From the NCBI RefSeq assembly GCF_963966145.1, contig NC_091046.1:8370001-8434000 (forward strand): a DNA stretch of 64,000 nucleotides, written 5' to 3'. Positions 11,081 to 22,900 of this stretch are shown one piece after another. The DNA comes from Tenebrio molitor. Its lineage: Eukaryota > Arthropoda > Insecta > Coleoptera > Tenebrionidae. The translations under genes and the position numbers were made by a program. Below the pieces are notes generated by a model. That model did no database searches. It was given only the letters and a program-made list of their open reading frames with translations, and had not been told where the DNA came from. Numbering within the stretch: the first letter of the stretch is position 1; every line of letters begins with the position of its first letter.

Positions 11081-12076
11081 TACAGAGTGATCACAAAAAA
11101 ACGCCCCAGCTTATATCTTTCTTATTTGACATCCGATTTCAACGAGCAATACATCAAATTAAAGGGTCTAAAAAGTACTATAAACTGGATATAAAATGTT
11201 GGTCTTAGCAATCCTTCCTTGCAAGGGTCAAGGGTCAACTTTATTTTTTTTAATGGCAACATACAATTTTTTTGATACAGTTAGATTCATTATGTTTTTC
11301 TGAGTTCAAAAATATAGCACACCCTGTATATTTAAATATTATTGTAATTTCTAATTCTAATAGGAATAAGTAGAACTTTATTCGTAACAGGCAATGAATT
11401 ACTTATGAAGACATTTTTGTAGTCATGGAAACAATATTTATTAAGTAATACAAACAATAATGTTTTTTCAACTGATCTGTTCAAATTAAGCACCATTTTG
11501 TTCGAGACACTTCGCGTGGCATTCAGAAGGCTTTCAGGTGGCGTTTCTCTGCAAGTAGTGATTTCTATTATTTCCGAAATATGCTTGCAACATTCCACAA
11601 TTTCATTATTGTTCATTTTATTTCACAACACGAAATTGGAGAAAAAAAATTAAACAAAAATTACGACAAATAAAGGTTATTTTCAAAATAAATGTTTATT
11701 TTTTTGTGTTTCCATGGCTAGAAGAATATCTTAAGTAATTCATGGCCTGTTACGAATAAAGTTCTACTTATTCCTAATGATTTGTAATTGAATTTTATTT
11801 ATTTCTTATGTTAGAATAACATTTAAATATACAGGGTGTGCTATATTTTTTAACTCAGAAAAACATAATGAATCTAACTGTACCAAAAAAATTATATGTT
11901 GCTATTTAAAAAATTTAAGTTGACCCTTGACCCTTGTAAGATAAGGTTGCTAAGGGCAACATTTCATATCCAGTTTATAGTACTTTTTGAACCCTTTAAT
12001 TTGATGTATCGCTCGTTGAAATCGGATTTCAAATAAGAAAGATATAAGCTGGGGCGTTTTTTGTGATCACTCTGTA
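11081..12076. mobile_element. large fold-back element
   Basis: Left arm 11081 to about 11415 and right arm about 11733-12076 are inverted copies of each other, beginning TACAGAGTGATCACAAAAAA. The arms are over 300 bases each, around a roughly 320-bp centre. Inside each arm, at about 11316-11330 and 11827-11841, is a second terminus-like CACCCTGTATA facing the centre. A minus frame in the centre (11332-11616, 94 codons) runs into the left arm and has no motif I recognise, so I do not call it a gene. Confidence 0.8.
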
Positions 12077-13947
12077 TAAGTTTCTTAGTGTTGTTTGCAA
12101 ATATAATTTGTATTTTTTGTGTGGTTCAAGTTACAATGAATTTTGACAACTTTATTTTTTCCATTATTTACGTAAACGACGTAGGTAATGAATTTGTTAT
12201 ATCACTAGTGTGATAATGAACTTCATTATCTAACGCAAATTAATAACATAAAAAGACTTTATCCAAGGAGTCGTAGATATGATCATTTAGTTTCGTTTTT
12301 AGACAAGACTGCAATTCGGTTAAAAAATGATCGAATTACAAATTCTTGCGTAGAGTTATCTCTAGAAATCTGTTCTATACTGACACTGGAAGTCGTGAAA
12401 TCAAAGATCTAGTCGTCAGTAGACGCAAATTAAAAAAATTGATACATTCCTTTTCCAGCGCATCCGCCAAATTTGATCACAAAAATAAATTTTTACGTGA
12501 GCCATTACAAGTTTTAAATCTTGTTTCTTGCCTACTCCTCATACTCTTTAAACAAAAATAATTGCGTTTCTGTTATAGAGCGTCCTTTAAAAGACCTCCA
12601 TAATTTACACCCCCGAGTCTACGGAAACCTTTTTTATTTAATTTATTAAGCTTTCATGTCATTTACACACTTTTAAGCTTTACTTAATTAAGGACACGAA
12701 GACACATTTGTTTGTGAACGTGGTGGTGGATTGGTGCTTCGACTTGTTTACGTCACAGATTCAACACAAAGCCCATAGAGAAACCTACAATCGCTTTTTT
12801 CTAAAATTAGCCGACTCGCACCACCTACCGTCATATCTAGAGTCAACATTTTTGGTTTGATTAGTGTTAACGAACACCGTAATTAACAAGAAAATTAACC
12901 CTCGATTGATCGCGCTCGTGGTGGCGAATGAAGCGGTCATAAACGGTGCAAATTAATTCAGAGTTATCGGTATTTTTGTGTCATTTTTACGCAGATTTAG
13001 GAACCAGGAGAAGATTCCTTTATGGTAAACTAACATGCGAGACGAAAATAACTAACCTTCTTTGACGAAAAATACGTCGCTAATGGAACTAACTGCTTCA
13101 GGTTTTATCAAAGTAAATTATCATTGTTGGGCCTCAAAGTTGGGAAGATATAAAAAGATTGAGTTGCGTTCTGAAAATGACATTTTCCTTTTCTCTGATT
13201 GATAGTGACTGATGCTCGTTAAAGTTTCGCGCAGAAAATATCGCTCCAATAACAGGAGAGTTCCTGTCTTATCCCACACTCGCTGATTATCTATTACATC
13301 AATATTATTAATAATTATTACAGATTAACAGTCTGCTATTGTCAAGATATAATTGACGTTGTTTCATTTTATTAATCGATTCTTGGCAACGTTATCCTTA
13401 TCACTTAATCGAAATGAATTAGACAAAGTTGAATGAACCCAGCGGGAGACAGTTCGAAATGTTGGGATTAACAACGAAAACGTAATGTTGCATTTCAATA
13501 TCGAACTAATTTATTAGCGAAATTATTACGAGTAGTTATTAATAAATTGTCCGCAGTGTATTGCTGTTCAATAACATTAGGAAAATTTGACGTGACCTGT
13601 CGCCTAGAAAAACATTAAATGTTTACTTAATCGGGGAACTTATTGATTTTCATTTAATCTAAACCAAACAATAATTATATTTAATAATTTCTACTTAACT
13701 TTACGTTATTTACCGTCAAAGTTGAGCTTATGAATATTCATCCACCATTTAGATTCTGTTAGGCGTTGAAAACTACGAGTCGTTAGGAGTTGCCCTTAGC
13801 AGGTTCTTGTTGCTGCAACTTTTTTTTACCACATTCTTTTCTTTATTAATTATTAAAAGTGATATAATGACGTTTACAGACTAACCATGTTAATCCAAAA
13901 CGATTTCAACTATAAAATCTCATAAAGTTTTTTCATTATTGTCAAAA
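12077..13947. other. no gene recognised
   Basis: AT-rich intergenic sequence. A 71-codon plus frame at 12346-12561 has no recognisable motif. No inverted-repeat pair or RNA gene was seen. Confidence 0.3.
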
Positions 13948-14473
13948 TACAGGATGTCCCGTAAGTGCACGGGAAAATTTTAACCACGAGCTACTAGGCT
14001 TCATATAGAACTCGGAAAAAATATTTAAAAAATTCTATGTCAAAAAATAAAATGACATTTAATTTTTGAGCTACAATTTTTTTGTATTGCTTTTAGTCGT
14101 CTACGTTGTTCCACAACCTCGTAGGTAAAATTTCGGCACATTGTAAAAATACACCCTTTTATATCATGTTTTATTAAATGTACGCCAATGCGAAGTAACC
14201 TCTAGCAAGTATGCTTTAAAACAAGGAAACCGCAATTGGTGTACGTTTTATAAAATATGATATACAGGGTGTATTTTTAAAATATGCCGAAATTTTACCT
14301 ACGAGGTTGTGGGACAACGTAGAAGACTAAAAGCAATTTAAAAAAATTGTATCCCAAAAATTGAATGTCATTTTATTTTTTGACATAGTATTTTTAAAAT
14401 ATTTTTTCCGAGTTCTACATGAAGCCAGTAGCTCGTGGTTAAAATTTTGCCGCGCCCTTACGGAACACCTGTA
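13948..14473. mobile_element. fold-back element
   Basis: Inverted arms of more than 200 bases begin TACAGGATGTCCCGTAAGTG at the left and end with the imperfect complement CCTTACGGAACACCTGTA at the right. The centre is near 14170-14250. As in the element at 11081, the inner end of each arm carries a GTGTATTTTT/AATACACCC terminus-like block. There is no coding frame. Confidence 0.8.
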
Positions 14474-16556
14474 TTGGAAATACAAAGTTAAGTTACTAGA
14501 CGTAAGAGTTTTTTAATAATTTAGATGACTTTTACTCTAAATTAAAAGCAACAAGTTTAGTTATTTGATCTAAAAATGGTTTCACTTTATTTTATATAAA
14601 GTAGAGACGAAAATAGAATCTGAAAGCTCTGCATATGCTGATAATAATCGATACACATTTTTCGGACTAGAATTAACGTTGAATAATAGAAAAGCTTCTC
14701 TGTCATTTGTATTCATTCTCCAGGAAACACGTGGACATGACTGAACTTGTAACGAAATTTTTTGCCAGCGATTAAACAGCATTTAGAGGACTGCTCTGGT
14801 AACAACGTTTCGGCAATGTGTACGTGTTTTATGAATTGTGTAGCACACAATATCAGCCACATTGCCGCTTTCAGTGGTTCTATTAATTTATTTGTTTTGT
14901 AATGTACCCGACGTACAACAACGATGTTTGTTCCGGTTGCCGTTTAGATCAAACACTAATAGATCAAATTGATAAAACGCAGCAAAAACACACTACCCAG
15001 AACGTAGCAAAAAATCTTTTTATATCTTGACGTGAGACAGTTTTTAAATGATAATCGTATGAGGGCACGAATTGAAAATATAAAACATTAAAGTGGTCTA
15101 TAAGTCACGCGTATGTTATAAGTCATAATTCACGTGTGAATTATAACTGTAACTCACTGTTGAGTTACATTTACATTTATTTGCAATTGTTGGGTAAAAT
15201 TTTGTAGGCCATTCATGTGTACTGTTCTGTAAGTCACATGAGAAAATTATACCTAAACTTTTTCTCGCGTGTCTTACAGCCACCATAACGCACTCGTACC
15301 ATAAATAACCATTACAATGAAACAAAAATTTAATCAACAACTACAGTTTTTTACTTATATTTAGTTTTAATAAAAATGGTAAACAGTTTCTGTCAAGAAT
15401 TATACACCATTTACTGATACATTTTCGACTTGACACTTTTATATTTATAACGAAGCGACAATGCTATAAAGCACAAGTAAATAAAAAACAGTATATTTTA
15501 TCATTTTAGGAACCAGATGCTCTTAATGATACTGTTATATGCTATAATGAAAAAAGCTATCATTATAATAAGGGACGTGTAAGTCGGTATCTTTTTCCAC
15601 ACGCATTTATTTAATTTACGTTTATGTGCGTAAATAATTATTGTTTTATTATTTTAATTAATACCAATATGCCAGTGTATGCGCTATCATTAAGTAAATA
15701 TGTAATGCAATATATATAAAAATAGTTGAGCAGTGATGTTTTATCTGGATACGGCACCACGGCAGCTATAAATAGAACCATTTCAAAAAACTAATTAATG
15801 ACATTAGAGTTGTAACGAATAAAATTTACATTTTTATTATACGTTATTAAAAATTTAGGTCAATTCGATTTTAAATCCTCTGCAATTAGACGCTGATTCC
15901 TGCTTACCCAGTAACCTGTATTCCATGATGCTTCGTCCTGACGATGTTCCGTTACATTCCATTCGCTCAATTAATCGAAACATTTACAGTTTCTAACTTG
16001 CGATAATTTTTTTTCACGGCCGTTGTGGTTTGATTTTGATTGTATGGAACTCGTGCGGTCAAACTTTCCATTGACGAACAAAGTACCACTTTATGCACTT
16101 GTTGCATAAATTACTATTTTTCGTTGCTTGTTTAATTTTTTTACTTATGCCTTATTGTACCACTCCAACAAAAAAAAAAACACCCCCTGTAATAGCGTTG
16201 CGAAACCATTTAGTGTAATTTAATATTTTCTCTCGTAGTTCAAAGAGTCGTTTCGTATTTCTCTATCCTACCGTGTTCCCTTCACGTTGTTATTACAATT
16301 CAAAAAATATTTCTTTTAAGGCAAGCTCTCAACGAACGCTTTTCTCGGCTTTGTTTTGTTAGGGGCTGCCTCTATAATTGAAGTGGACTTTATTTTATTA
16401 AGCACTATCACCGTATTTTCACTACTTCCTTCCATTCTTTGCTTACAACTCGATTCCGGTCTAATCGGGGACGGCCACCTCCGCTAATCACTTAATGGAC
16501 CTCCCCCACATTTGAAGTGAAACTCAAAGAGGAAAAAACACATCTTGGTGTAAAAT
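14474..16556. other. 3' flank of galk2, no gene recognised
   Basis: AT-rich intergenic DNA between the fold-back element and the polyadenylation signal of GALK2. Minus frames at 14582-14782 and 15116-15340 lack motifs and splice context. No repeat pair was seen. Confidence 0.3.
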
Positions 16557-16562
16557 TTTATT
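16557..16562 (-). terminator. polyadenylation signal AATAAA of galk2
   Basis: TTTATT on the plus strand reads AATAAA on the minus strand, 65 bases beyond the GALK2 stop codon. It is the first such hexamer after the stop and implies a short 3' untranslated region. Confidence 0.6.
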
Positions 16563-16627
16563 CATAAGATCGCCGCAGTGGGCGAGCAAATACAAAACTT
16601 ACAAAAAGTTCTGACTGATTTAGGAAT

Positions 16628-16995
16628 TTATTTGTTGGCACTTTTAATAAAAATACAAGCGCCCGCTTTCGGCGAAGTGGCGAACAGAACGGAATTAATT
16701 TCTTTGGGTTTGTGTTCGGCGTAGTACTTCTCTTTCAGCGTCTTCATGTATTTGTCGAGGTTCTCTTGGGGGACGAGCGCCACCGCGCAGCCCCCCCAGC
16801 CGGCCCCGGTCAGGCGGGCCCCGAAGGTCAGCTCTCTGGAGAGTTCCACTAACCGGTCCAGCTGGGGGTGGCTGCACTCGTACAGGTCCCGGAGGCTCTC
16901 GTGACTGTCGGTCATGAGGCGGCCCAGCGTGGCCAAGGTGGTGCCGTCCATGGGCTTGCTGCAGATGGAGTGGAACAGCTCGACGCGGCGGGCCT
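16628..16995 (-). CDS. GALK2: galk2 exon 7 (last)
   Basis: Acceptor TTTGCAG before 16995. The two first bases complete Glu342, followed by residues 343-463 and TAA. It carries the LTGAGWGGC glycine loop of GHMP kinases and ends with IFIKSANK. It is noticeably GC-richer than its introns. Confidence 0.93.
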
Positions 16996-19900
16996 CTGCA
17001 AATAAATAAGTCAGCAGCAGGTCTAAGAATAGAGGCGGCGTAATGAGTGCATAAATCAAAGCGAACTGCAATATCTATGCGGAATTTGAAAAGTGCGCAC
17101 GAAAATATTTGCGCACTGAAAATTCTTTTTCGTATAAACAAAAAGGTCCGAAATAAATGGCGAGCTTGCCTCGCTACCCATAAATCTCCAAGTAAATAAT
17201 AAATACTGTTTTGTGATGGAGCGAAGGAGTCGGTGTCTCGAAAATAAAATTGTATTTGTCGATTTCCATGAGATGTGTGCCCTCGGCACTGGACAAATAA
17301 AGACCTGATGCAACTTTAAACAAGGACGAGCTGAGTTAAGTTTGAAATTACGTTGGGGGGGTTATTTTAAATTAAACTTTACAAATGAGCGCTAGTTTTC
17401 TACTATAGTGGCGAGCGGGTAGGGTAACTTTCAAGGAAATTAGCCATTAAGTTTTAAAAACGGTAAATGAAAGTTTGCACGTTGCGAACAAAATTGTGTT
17501 TCTTGGTTAAACATGCAAAGTAATTAGTACATTTTTAATTCTTAACGTCGTTTTACACTACCAACGCTGTTGCTGCTGCGAATGAGAGAGACTTTAATTC
17601 GCTGGCTCTGTCAAGGTGTTGAGATAAAAGTTAACTTCTAGAAATTTTGTGCCATGTGGATCTTTTTTCTCAATTATTTCAAGTCAGTAGCGTACTGGAA
17701 ATTTCGAAGAAATTTTCAATATCTCAAAAACGAAAAGGTTTTTACTAGAAAAAAATTGTATTTAACTTCTATTCATCGTCACCAACTACCGATTTTTTTT
17801 TGAGATGTATTTCAAGAACACCCTGTATATCATACATACAGCGTGTCTCAAAATTCGCGAATTCCAAATTCAGAGCGTTGTAGGGAATCACTTCAGTAGT
17901 CCAAATATGGAAATAAAAAAAAATCGGGACTCCCCGCACAAAGATACATTGGTCTGAATGTGCACTCTTTGAAGTGAGTTTTCTTCAAATAGCTTTACTT
18001 TGGAGTAAAAAAATCTTAAATTTTTGTAATTTTTCTTAAAAATGGAACGGCAACGTAGCTAGAATAGTATTTTGTCACTGTGAATATGAAGGCTGCTATG
18101 TATTGGACAAAATTAAAGTGCTTATATCTTCTTCAGGAAGAGCGAATTTTTTTCGAAGTATTTTTCGAGCTCCACTGGGTCCCTCCCTACCACGCTCTGA
18201 ATTCGGAATTCGCGAATTTTGAGACACCCTGTATACATATTTGTCTTAATAGGAACAATTACAAATCTGCATTGTTCCAATCATCATCCGAGCCCACCCA
18301 TAATCTTATATTTTACGTTGAAATTAAAACTGAAAAATAAAAATTTCTGTATTGTACTTATTTTTAAAACATCAAATATTCGACAGCACACAAGGAATTT
18401 ATTTCTTCAGCGACTTACATTCAGATTGCACCACATTTCTCCACTCTCAAAATGCAGCATGTTTGACACACATTGCTGTGCACGAATCTTGAAAATTTCA
18501 TTTCCGTCATAATAACATTATGTGTGTGCATTGCGGAGAAAATTTCATACTAAACGAATAACATGACACATGAGCTGTCGAGTAAAAGAAACCAAAAACA
18601 ATCTGACGGATTGTGGTCGAAACATTTTTTACTGAAGTAAATTCGACCTAATTTTTTCCATCCATTTCCAGCCATAATTTTTTCTATAATTAGAGTGCCA
18701 CAACCCACAAGAAAATCATTCTTCGTTCACCGAAACACAACCAAAACACTCATAGAATAAATTTAAATAAATCTCAATCTGAATTTGGATTTCGCATTTT
18801 CACGACCGATTTGTAACTCAAGCTAAATTTCATTACCGATGACGCCCCGGACTGAATGTGGTGCAAAAATATTTTTCACAAGAAATAATTATGAAGATAA
18901 GATTCGAGAGAGATTCTAAATGCCACACGGCACACACAGTCGCGGGTTGTTGGCACTGCTGCCGTATCGAAAAGTAATCGAACAAAGAAAACAGTGATTG
19001 TCAAAGTCTTTGACACTTCACGTACCAGCATCAGTGGGTATGTGCTATGTGTCTGCTTGCTCGGTATGAATACAACATGGAGTACCGCTCGAGTTGAACT
19101 TCTTTCCGGGACATTCATATTTTATGCAGGGAGTTGCTTTTATCGGAGAGTTATTGGAATCTCATTTATTAGGAGGAAAATCGCAGTGGAATAAAAATGT
19201 AACGCTGGATCACAATCACCGAAGTGGATCTTGAGTGTTGGAACCATTTAGGGGATTATAATTTGGCCATTTGAGCGGGATACGCTGCCAGGAATGCAAC
19301 AAACACTTTTAGGCCAAGAAATCAATCCGAGTTTTCCAGATAACGCAAGAAGGGTTTGATATCTAACTGTGCATTTGACGGGCGAATGATAATTTTGTTT
19401 CTGATAAATAATAATTTATATCTAAATGAGGAAGGAGTATGTGTGTATGTATACAGGGTGTTTTCGAAGTTGAGACGTTCCTTTTAACATGTGATAGTAT
19501 GCCTTGTTTTAAAGAGTTTTAGCCAAAATCACCTTAGTAGTAGTAGCAATGAAGATACAATAAGTGAATTTTTTTGAAATTTTTGAAACCGGTCCTGCTC
19601 AAATTTGCGCTAATTTGTTAGAAATTAGAATTGACAAAAAAAAATCAAATGAGCATGGACGTTAATGAAAAATACTGTCAGAGTTGTCATCTAATTAGTC
19701 GGAATGGCTTCATCATTACGAAAATAATGAGCTCACAGATATGTTGCTTATGTATGGGTAATGTTATCAGTTATCACGTTATCAAAATGCAGCTACGGCA
19801 TCCAGAGAGTACGCAGAGCGATTTCCAGAAAGACACCATCCTGAGCCACGTCAGTTATTAATCTAGTACAGCGGAGAAATAGACAGGACCGGACTCAAAA

Positions 19901-22900
19901 TTTTAGAAAACAATAAAAATATACAATCAATTATCTCCGTTAATACAAACATTTTACTAAGAAGATTTACGCTAAAATTCTTAAGAATAATGTATAGTAC
20001 CTCGTGTTACAAGGAACCCCTCAACTTCGAAAACACCCTGTATATCGGTGTTTTTTTAAATTTTAACTCGTAGTAGGCGTTAAAGAGTCGATTGTGAACG
20101 CACCACTCGTGTAAAAAGTAAGATTTAAACAGCTGATCCGTGATCCGCAACCTGTATAGTGCGTTCACAATCGACTCTTCAACGCCTACTATGAGGTGAA
20201 ATTTAAAAAAAACACCCCATATCAGTATATGTAAAAATTGTGGTTTTATTTTAATACCAAATTACTGTTCACTGATATTTATGATATATTTTAATCTAAA
20301 TAAATATTCATAAATACGTGTGATATACAAATACATAATTAAACCTCATGTCGTTTAAATTATTTAAAATTATTTAATTTATTAGTGAATACAATCAAAT
20401 AACATACATACAGGTATCCCAGAGTTGCGAAAAAGCTCCATAACTTGTTTGTTATTAAAGATATCAACTTTTCCTTTTTTCTACATGATAGCTACGTTTC
20501 TAGTGCACATTCGGAAAATATTGCGGTATATATATAGGTGTCCCAATATGTATTATAAAAACACTAAAGTTATGTTTTTTTTTAATGGAACCTACCCAGT
20601 TTAATTTCATTTTTGGATTCTATGCTAAACTATGAATCAAATACAGTGTGGAATAAAATGATTTACATCTAGTTACCTTTGGAATTTTTGCACATGTAAA
20701 TTTTCCTGTACCGCTCTACTTTTTTTTTGAAGTGCCGAACTATTAGTTCTGTCAATAGTGTCAATAAATGTCATCAATCGAATTGACAATTGTTACAATT
20801 TACTAAATTGAATTAACAAACCTTGGTGGCCACTTTCAACACTAGCTGTGACTTGATTTTGTTAGCTCCTTTTTAATTTCAATCTCTACTTTGCATTCAT
20901 ATCATCCCTTCGCAATAAATCACATTTGGAATTTTGGAATATTTTGAGGTTAGGCTTTCTATTTTTTGTAGAGCGGCATTTCGTATTTTTACAAGGGTAA
21001 TGCAAAGGTAACTAGATGTAAATCATTTTATTCCACACTGTACATATATACAGGTCATTTTTACTTATCTGTCATCGTTTTTGATCTGTGGCGCTTTTTT
21101 TTTAATCAGAATTTCGAATTGCAGGGATCCGTTCGAAAATTCGTACCTTCCAAATCATTCTAAATAAATTAAAATAATTGACGCTGTTTGATTCCAGATC
21201 AAAAACGATGCCAGATAAGTAAAAACGACCTCTATACATTTGATTCTTAATTTAGGATAGAATCCAAAAATGAAATCAAATTGGGTAGGTTCCATTTAAA
21301 AAAACATAACATTAGTGTTTTCATAATATTGGAACACCTGAATTTGGAATTTTGAGACACCCTGTATACCGGAATATATACCGAATGTGCAGTAGAAGTG
21401 TAGCTATCATCTAGAAAAAAGGAAAAGTTGATATCTTTAATAACAAACAAGTTATTGAGCTTTATCGCAACTCTGGGACACTCTGTATATTGTTTTTAAA
21501 AACTTTCAGTCCAGATTCCTTTTTTTAATGTAATTAGCATTGTAGTATTACCAAATCAAATGACAAATACTGTTTGAATACATATTTTTCGTCAAATTTT
21601 ATTTAAAAATTAAAAAGTGTGCTGATACATCGAATCTAAAAGATAAAATATGACATAAAATCTTCTCTTTCGCGTTTCACATCAAGTCGACTTTGTATAG
21701 GATTTGATAATAATGCAGTAAAAAAAAATTAAATTGCCTCTTAAGAGAACCATTAAACCGTGAAACAGAATGAATCAAACTGCTCTCTTACAAAATGACA
21801 TGAACAGATACGATATGATATTTTCTCAAATTTGGCCAACATACTTTTATTTTTATTTTACATTTCTTAAAAATCACGACTTCGGCGTCTTAGAATTCTG
21901 AAGAAAACATCTTCATTTAAATAGTTCAAAAAGTACAATACCATTACGACCCAATATAAAAATATAAAGTAAAAGAAGAAAAAAAGTTCTCATTCGTGAT
22001 GGCAAGTCACGAGTAAATTCAGCTATTATCACCATTTAAATTATAAATAAAATTATAATATCACTTAGGGCTGGTTGCACCAACTCCAGTTAAAGTTAAC
22101 TGTAGGTTAAAATGCTTCGTTACTGTAGTTACCTATTGTTGTAACAATGTTTTCCTATATTTTAATCTGTGGTTAAATTTAACTCACCTTGGTGCAACCG
22201 GCCCTTGAGTGTATTTTATCTCACTGCCGTCCCTTCAAAATTTGCTTCGGAAAAATGTTGGCAGTTGGAAAAATTAGTGACTGCCCTGTGAGAATCATAC
22301 ATTTTTCTTAATAAGGATAATGAATTCAAGCATATTAAGGGTGGGGTTTACCTGATTTGCAATGGTCGAAAAACGGTGGTTTTTAAACATCCATATTTTT
22401 AAAACGACAACAGATGAAGGCAAGGTCTTTTTGAAGTGAAACTTTTTATGGGAGGGTTTTGAAATTCTGATCGGCAACCTTTTTGTGTGACGAAAAGTGG
22501 TGGGGGTAAACACTGTCTCGCACAACGGTTGCGCCAATATTTCCATCTCACTTAAATGTAAGTTAATCTGTTTGACACGATACAAACATCCCTCAAAATT
22601 GTATATACTTCTGTCTTTGTCACACTCACGGCATTTATCGAAAATGTCCTCTCTCCTCTCTTTAAATTTGGAGGCTTAAAAATGAACAATGAGTTACGCA
22701 TTTCGATATTGTTTAGTGTTATCGTTGTTTATAATTTATTTTCTTCATTAAAATATACAATTTTGTTGTGAATATGCCTATATAAGTCAGGCGCAGAAAG
22801 AACAAGAGCGTGGCGTGAGAGAAAATGTACGAGTGAAATGACAGTTCAGAATGTGAAAAAAAGAAAAAATAGATCTGAAATTGAACGAGATAGTATAGAA

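Larger units (their letters stand above)
20409..21487. mobile_element. outer fold-back element with nested insertions
   Basis: Left arm 20409-20641 and right arm about 21238-21487 are inverted copies; the arms begin TACAGGTATCCCAGAGTTGC. The two arms meet in AATCAAAT / ATTTGATT, exactly where two further palindromic elements (20642-21042 and 21049-21235) now sit. The right arm has an extra terminus-like piece (GAATTTTGAGACACCCTGTA, about 21346-21367) that resembles the end of MITE family A. Confidence 0.8.

Noticed and set aside
11332..11616. 94-codon minus frame in the fold-back centre
   Set aside because: It runs into one arm of the inverted repeat and has no recognisable motif; I considered a mini-transposase but could not support it.
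16695..17141. 148-codon minus-strand frame, Pro/Arg-rich
   Set aside because: It is a shadow of GALK2 exon 7 in another frame; the composition reflects the GC-rich exon.
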